The notes beneath the pieces were generated by a model. It did not search any database. It was not told where the DNA came from and worked only from the letters and a program-made list of their open reading frames with translations. From positions 1 through 64,000 of the forward strand of contig JAPLEH010000073.1 in NCBI GenBank assembly GCA_026391455.1: a DNA stretch of 64,000 nucleotides, in the 5' to 3' direction. The stretch is from Bacteroidota bacterium. Its GTDB lineage: Bacteria; Bacteroidota; Bacteroidia; Chitinophagales; Chitinophagaceae. Below are positions 60,012-64,000 of the stretch, piece by piece; position 1 is the stretch's first letter, and every line of letters starts with the position of its first letter. A program made the position numbers and the translations under genes.

Positions 60012-60423
60012 GGAGAAGTGTGGTGTTGGATGTACGGGGTACTGTGTTAGATGTACGGGGTACTGTGTTAGATGTACGGTGTGCGCTGTACGGTGTTAGG
60101 TGTACGTTGTACGCGGTTTCTATATTTTAGAATTTAGACCCGATAGCTATCGGGTTACGGTTTTAGATTATTTGCTAATGTAGGCTGTTTGTATTTTCTC
60201 GTATTTCTGACTATTTGTATTTTCAACTTTCATACTTTCCGGTCTTCCGGACTTTCCGCCACGGCGGACACGCCCGACTCTCGGTCTTTCCGACTTTCTG
60301 ACTTTCGGACTTTCCGCCACGGCGGACACGCCCGACTCTCGGTCTTTCCGACTTTCTGACTTCCGGACTTTCGGACTCTCGGTATTTCTGACTTTCTGAC
60401 TTCCGGACTTTCGGACTTCTCTC
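60012..60423. repeat. two unrelated tandem repeat blocks in a convergent spacer
   Basis: 60016-60115 has about four copies of a ~22-base unit (gtgttagatgtacggggtact). 60236-60420 has a 58-base period (copies begin near 60249 and 60307) made of gactttc/ggact words, with the inverted repeat CCGCC-AC-GGCGG in each copy. No gene is supported: the frames crossing this block are low-complexity Ser/Arg/Lys strings. Confidence 0.75.
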
Positions 60424-61323
60424 TCATTTAAACCCCGGATGAAATCGTTCTAATGTTTTTCGTAAAAATTCCCGGTCGAGATGGGTATAGATCTCTGTAG
60501 TGGTGATGCTGGCATGCCCGAGCATTTCCTGTACGGCACGTAAGTCTGCGCCGCCTTCTACGAGGTGTGTGGCAAAAGAGTGGCGGAAGGTATGTGGGGA
60601 GACCGTTTTTTTTATGCCGGCTTTAAGGGCCAGGTCTTTGATAATATAAAAGATCATTACCCGGGATAGGGCGCCGCCCCGGTAATTAAGAAACAAAATA
60701 TCTTCTTTTCCTTTTTGCGGCATGATGTGTACACGGATCGTATTCTTATAAAGGTTGATGTATTTGATGGCGCTGCTGCCTACCGGTATGAGCCGTTCTT
60801 TATCGCCTTTGCCGGTAACCCTGATGAAGCCCACATCCAGGTACAATTGTGAAATCTTCAGGTTCACTACTTCACTCACCCGCAGTCCGCAACTGTACAT
60901 GGTTTCGAGAATGGCTTTGTTGCGCCCACCTTCGGGTTTACTCAGGTCGATCGCATTGATCATGGATTCAATTTCTTCAAAGCTGAGTGTATCTGGCAGC
61001 GACCGTTTCAATTTGGGCGATTCGAGCAGTAGGGTGGGATCATTGGTAGCAATATCTTCCAGGGCGCAATATTTGTAAAAAGCTTTGATTCCGGAAATGA
61101 TGCGGGCCTGGGAGGCGGCCGACATGCCCAGTTCTGTGATCCATTTCAGGAACTGTTGCAATTCTTTTAACTGGAGACCACCCGGTTGTTTATGAATCGA
61201 CTTTTCAGTAAGAAAATGTGTCAGCAATTCGATATCCCGCCCATAAGCCTGAACAGAATTATCGGAAAGCGATTTTTCCAGTTGCAGGTATGATCTGAAT
61301 CCTTTTTTATATGGCTCCCACAT
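60424..61323 (-). CDS. xerD: tyrosine recombinase, XerD type
   Basis: 299 aa with a SAM-like N-terminal domain and a catalytic domain carrying CGLRVSEVVNL (first Arg), HTFRHSFATHLVEGGADLRAVQEMLGHASI and the nucleophile Tyr in TEIYTHLD. The length and the tidy catalytic domain fit the chromosome-dimer-resolving XerC/D recombinases rather than integrases. No dif-like site was identified nearby. Cytosolic. It has no sign of a linked mobile element. Confidence 0.88.
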   Translation of the reverse strand: MWEPYKKGFRSYLQLEKSLSDNSVQAYGRDIELLTHFLTEKSIHKQPGGLQLKELQQFLKWITELGMSAASQARIISGIKAFYKYCALEDIATNDPTLLLESPKLKRSLPDTLSFEEIESMINAIDLSKPEGGRNKAILETMYSCGLRVSEVVNLKISQLYLDVGFIRVTGKGDKERLIPVGSSAIKYINLYKNTIRVHIMPQKGKEDILFLNYRGGALSRVMIFYIIKDLALKAGIKKTVSPHTFRHSFATHLVEGGADLRAVQEMLGHASITTTEIYTHLDREFLRKTLERFHPGFK

Positions 61324-61353
61324 GGGTCAATGTTCTTTGTTACGCGGAGTATT

Positions 61354-61388
61354 GTCATAATTAATAATTAGTAATTATTAATTATGAC
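61354..61388. promoter_or_regulatory. 35-bp near-perfect AT-rich palindrome
   Basis: GTCATAATTAATAATT and AATTATTAATTATGAC are exact inverted copies separated by three bases. It sits 31 bases upstream of the xerD start and 15 bases past the stop of the lipoprotein gene. It could be an operator for xerD or a hairpin ending the lipoprotein transcript; there is no T run after it. Confidence 0.65.
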
Positions 61389-61402
61389 AGGTGTGAACCA
61401 GG

Positions 61403-62062
61403 TTATTGCAAGGAGATTTTCTTTTCTTTCTCCTCCCATTTTTTATTGATCAGGATCTTTACCCAGATACGGCCGTTGGTTACATTCACCGAATCAATAT
61501 GTTCGTGAATGGCATCATAATCGATGTCGATTTTTTCACCAAAAGTCATCATTGCCGTTTTGCCGGTGATCATATCCTCAACATAAATATTACCCCTGTC
61601 CGTATTAACGAGCAGGTTATCCGCTATGGAGAATTTGGGATCAAAATTATTGATGCCACTGCTTTTGAGACTGAAATTTTGTTTCTTATCAAAGGGGAGT
61701 TTGATCTGAAAACCACGGCCGGTACTGCAATCATTGAAAAGCAAATAAGCCACGGCAGTATCCCGGAAATAGGCACGTGTCACTTCTTTATTCATGTGTA
61801 CCGTTGTAGAGCCAAAGAGGGTGGAGAGGCTCGTTTTACGGTTAGCCCCCAAACCTTTGAAGGTCCAGATCAGGCTATCGGGCAAACAATTTTTGGCAGT
61901 AATAAACAGGGATGGTTTTAACGGATGCTCCCCGGTGAACTTCAGCGTATCTTTCAGGCAGACGGTATCACAGAAGGTTTTGGGCGCTTCGCTGCCTGAC
62001 GATTTGCAGGACTCCAATGCGGTGATCCACAAAATAGCAGCAACAGGGAGTAACAGTTTCAT
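61403..62062 (-). CDS. putative lipoprotein of unknown function
   Basis: 219 aa from the ATG at 62062, which starts a lipoprotein signal (MKLLLPVAAILWITALESC, Cys19); the 16 codons upstream are excluded. Four further Cys residues (FCDTVC, KNCLPD, NDCSTG) may form disulfides. The rest is beta-rich with no known domain. It is minus strand and divergent from the YkgJ-type gene across 100 bases. Confidence 0.65.
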   Translation of the reverse strand: MKLLLPVAAILWITALESCKSSGSEAPKTFCDTVCLKDTLKFTGEHPLKPSLFITAKNCLPDSLIWTFKGLGANRKTSLSTLFGSTTVHMNKEVTRAYFRDTAVAYLLFNDCSTGRGFQIKLPFDKKQNFSLKSSGINNFDPKFSIADNLLVNTDRGNIYVEDMITGKTAMMTFGEKIDIDYDAIHEHIDSVNVTNGRIWVKILINKKWEEKEKKISLQ

Positions 62063-62162
62063 GTATGTGTATTTATGTATACAAAAATAACCATTGCCCC
62101 TATCTGTCAAGAAATTTCTTTAGCCTGTTCCTGAAAACGTTCTTATTATTATCTTCGGCCCC

Positions 62163-62672
62163 ATGACAAAAATTCCACCTGTAAATCTTCGATCCTTTAA
62201 GCAAAAGGCCAAGAACCGGAAGTCAGGCATGCGCCGTTATCTCTCCAAACTCGATCGGGAAGCTCCCCGTGGTCTCGATAAACAGATTGCATTACTGGAA
62301 AAAGAAGTGTGGCAGGAAACAGATTGTCTTTCCTGTGCCAACTGCTGCAAGACTATGACCCCCACATTCAATAAGCAGGACCTGAAACGAATCTCCGCAC
62401 ATTTCAATATGACGGTGGAGGCATTTCAGAAAAAATGGCTGCGCAGGGAGCGGGGTGGTGAACGGGACTGGCTCAATAAAGTAGAACCCTGCCAGTTTTT
62501 GAACCTGAAAGACAATAAGTGCAGCATTTATGCAGTACGCCCCGCTGATTGTGCCGGATTCCCGCATTTGTCGAAGAAATTCAAAGACTTTGTGCATATA
62601 CACAAACAAAATGTGGAGTACTGTCCCGCTACCTACCGGCTGGTGGAAAAAATGATGGAAGCGGCCCGTTGA
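62163..62672 (+). CDS. YkgJ-family cysteine-cluster protein
   Basis: 169 aa. The cysteine set CLSCANCCK, CQFL, CSIYAVRPADCAGFPH and YCPATY matches the YkgJ/CxxCxxCC family, thought to bind zinc or an Fe-S centre. Two Lys/Arg-rich helices precede it (FKQKAKNRKSGMRRYLSKL). A TATCTTCG box lies about 10 bases before the ATG, giving a very short leader. Function is unknown. Confidence 0.83.
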   Translation: MTKIPPVNLRSFKQKAKNRKSGMRRYLSKLDREAPRGLDKQIALLEKEVWQETDCLSCANCCKTMTPTFNKQDLKRISAHFNMTVEAFQKKWLRRERGGERDWLNKVEPCQFLNLKDNKCSIYAVRPADCAGFPHLSKKFKDFVHIHKQNVEYCPATYRLVEKMMEAAR

Positions 62673-62703
62673 GTTATATAAGCAATAAGTGCCACTGCTT
62701 GCA

Positions 62704-63105
62704 TCAAAAGAACAGGTCTTCGATCAGGAAATATTCAGCCCCGTCTTTTCCACCGAGTGTAATGGCAAGTACATCAAATTGTATCCAGGCATGACCCGGG
62801 TTCAGCAATAAATACTGGTCTGCAGCCCGTTGAATATTCCGGAATTTCTTTTTGGTCACACTGTCTTCCGGCAGTCCCAGGGAACCTTCTTTCCGCGCTT
62901 TCACCTCAATAAAATGCAGGTATTCGGTGGGACCTTTTCGTTCGTTTGGGTGTATACGGGTGGCAATGATATCTATCTCATAGTAGGAATACCGCCAGTT
63001 GCAGTGCAGAATGGTATAGCCTTTCTCCCGCAGCCATTTTACCGCCATCGCTTCTCCTTCCTTTCCCAGTTCTATATGCAGGGCCATTGGATCGTTTTTT
63101 TTCAA
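62704..63105 (-). CDS. YraN-family (UPF0102) endonuclease-fold protein
   Basis: 133 aa. The restriction-endonuclease-like core is visible: GKEGEAMAVKWLREKGYTIL, YYEIDIIA, LHFIEVKARKEGS (the E-x-K pair) and the closing RNIQRAADQYL. YraN proteins are widespread, and their substrate is unsettled. It converges with the YkgJ-type gene, with 31 bases between the stops. Confidence 0.88.
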   Translation of the reverse strand: MKKNDPMALHIELGKEGEAMAVKWLREKGYTILHCNWRYSYYEIDIIATRIHPNERKGPTEYLHFIEVKARKEGSLGLPEDSVTKKKFRNIQRAADQYLLLNPGHAWIQFDVLAITLGGKDGAEYFLIEDLFF

Positions 63106-63272
63106 TTATAACCATTTACACCGTTCCATCCTTTTGGCGCATGAAAATCGAGGAATTCTACATGGAAAATTCAGGTTTTACTCTTAGGAAAATGAACTCA
63201 GGGGGGTGGGTTTGGCCCGGGAAGCTATCCACAACCGTTGATAAATAGCCCGGCTAATTGGCCTAATTCTTT

Positions 63273-63280
63273 TATTTTTG
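63273..63280 (+). promoter_or_regulatory. -7 promoter box TATTTTTG
   Basis: Exact TAnnTTTG match 32 bases before the ATG at 63313. No -33 TTTG is found at 19-21 bases. Confidence 0.45.
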
Positions 63281-63312
63281 TCCTTTATCACTGTTTTCAC
63301 AAATTCAGCATT

Positions 63313-63879
63313 ATGAAGTTCAACGGACGATTGATTCTTTTTACCCTGGTACTGGTGGTGCTGGCTACGGCCTGCAAATTTTTCTTCGGGCCGGAACTGG
63401 CCTGGTCTGGTTTTTCACCCGTGATTGCCATCGCACTTTTTTCAGGCTTTATCAGCCGCCAAAAAAATATGTCATTCCTGTTGCCGCTGTTGTCATTATT
63501 CATCAGCGATGTGGTGATACAGGTTTTATACACACAGGGCATCTTCCCGTATGCCGGATTTTATGATGGACAATGGAAGAACTATCTCGTGTTATTGCTC
63601 TCTACATTGATTGGTTGGGGATTGAGAGGCAAGAAATTGTCAACGGTATTTGCCGGAGCATTGGTGGCACCCACCGTGTTTTTCCTGATCTCCAATTTTA
63701 TGGTTTGGACTGGAGCAGAAGTAGCGTACAGCCGCGATTTTTCCGGATTAATGAACAGCTATATCGCTGGACTGCCCTTTTATAAAAATGCATTGCTGGC
63801 CACTATTGTATTCCTCCCGGTTATCCTGTTTTCGTATAATTATATTACACAACGAAAATCCGAACTGGTATTGGCCTGA
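63313..63879 (+). CDS. DUF6580-like integral membrane protein
   Basis: 188 aa from the ATG at 63313; the 25 upstream codons include the promoter box TATTTTTG (63273-63280) and are excluded. Five or six helices include RLILFTLVLVVLATACKFFF, SPVIAIALFSGFIS, LLPLLSLFISDVVIQVLY and TVFFLISNFMVW. The pattern resembles DUF6580 proteins, related to S components of ECF vitamin transporters. The substrate is unknown. Confidence 0.72.
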   Translation: MKFNGRLILFTLVLVVLATACKFFFGPELAWSGFSPVIAIALFSGFISRQKNMSFLLPLLSLFISDVVIQVLYTQGIFPYAGFYDGQWKNYLVLLLSTLIGWGLRGKKLSTVFAGALVAPTVFFLISNFMVWTGAEVAYSRDFSGLMNSYIAGLPFYKNALLATIVFLPVILFSYNYITQRKSELVLA

Positions 63880-63898
63880 TCCATATCATTTCATATAC

Positions 63899-63930
63899 AA
63901 AAATGCCACGGCTTTCGTCGTGGCATTTTT
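63899..63930. terminator. bidirectional intrinsic terminator
   Basis: AAAAATGCCACG and CGTGGCATTTTT pair perfectly over 12 bases around an 8-base loop. It serves the membrane protein gene on the left and a minus-strand gene entering from the right. Confidence 0.88.
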
Positions 63931-63948
63931 TATTTACGCACCGCTTAT

Positions 63949-64000
63949 TCAGAATAACTCCAGTCGCGTAAACCAATAATTTTCATGCTCTAATTTTTCG
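63949..64000 (-). CDS. 3' end of an unidentified minus-strand gene (partial)
   Basis: One frame reads EKLEHENYWFTRLELF then TGA (63949-63951) and is open to the window edge. The terminator lies just downstream, as expected for a gene end. Only 16 residues are visible, so no function can be given. Confidence 0.45.
   Translation of the reverse strand, partial: EKLEHENYWFTRLELF

Noticed and set aside
60230-60427. 65-codon minus-strand frame beside xerD
   Set aside because: It is a direct translation of the tandem repeat, a low-complexity Ser/Glu/Arg/Lys string.

Overview
This window looks like the chromosome of a Bacteroidota member, most likely Chitinophagaceae or a close relative. The family assignment is an inference from gene types. 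The signs are a type IX secretion sorting domain on a subtilase, promoter boxes of the TAnnTTTG type, a 7TM-DISM/LuxR-type sensor-regulator, secreted tail-fibre-like proteins opening with NVGIGTTSPD, and a tRNA without an encoded CCA end.

Layout. 1-6813: housekeeping and envelope genes. A minus-strand operon encodes an M42 peptidase, a 54-aa membrane microprotein, a methyltransferase and a sulfatase-type membrane protein, with coupled or overlapping ends. Next come a UbiA-like protein and a lipoprotein, then a divergent LuxE-like enzyme. 6841-8284: a tRNA-Leu whose 3' end is repeated 165 bp downstream, next to a broken serine recombinase and an AT-rich gap, i.e. a used integration site. 8285-26863: a complete two-gene ABC (Tc) toxin. 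It has a 3,692-aa TcA and a 2,496-aa TcB-TcC fusion ending in a predicted lipase-type payload. TcA carries 32 propeller-like repeats in three inserts of 16, 8 and 8 units. This is the most unusual feature of the window.

26864-42552: a region of decay and duplication. The set (DISM regulator, tail-fibre-like protein, about 310-340-aa secreted protein) occurs twice. In the first copy the regulator is a pseudogene, and in the second the fibre protein is. The two fibre loci share an upstream block with an inverted repeat at the same distance from the start codon. Between the copies lie a second fibre gene, an array of 86-bp hairpin repeats, an ArsR/SRPBCC pair and a small membrane/methyltransferase operon.

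42889-60011: a T9SS-exported subtilase stands divergent to genes that together cover 4-hydroxyproline catabolism to 2-oxoglutarate: DapA-family deaminase, semialdehyde dehydrogenase, 4-hydroxyproline epimerase and FAD-dependent D-hydroxyproline dehydrogenase. They are interspersed with a VOC protein, a PhnA protein, a fatty-acid-hydroxylase-type enzyme, a BNR-repeat protein, a GH130 glycosidase and a serine hydrolase. 60424-64000: XerD-type recombinase, a lipoprotein, a YkgJ-type cysteine-cluster protein, a YraN protein, a DUF6580-like membrane protein and the end of one more gene.

Intergenic DNA is rich in short hairpin families and in diverged low-complexity repeats, several shared between distant spacers. 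All assignments come from reading the sequence; no database search was run.
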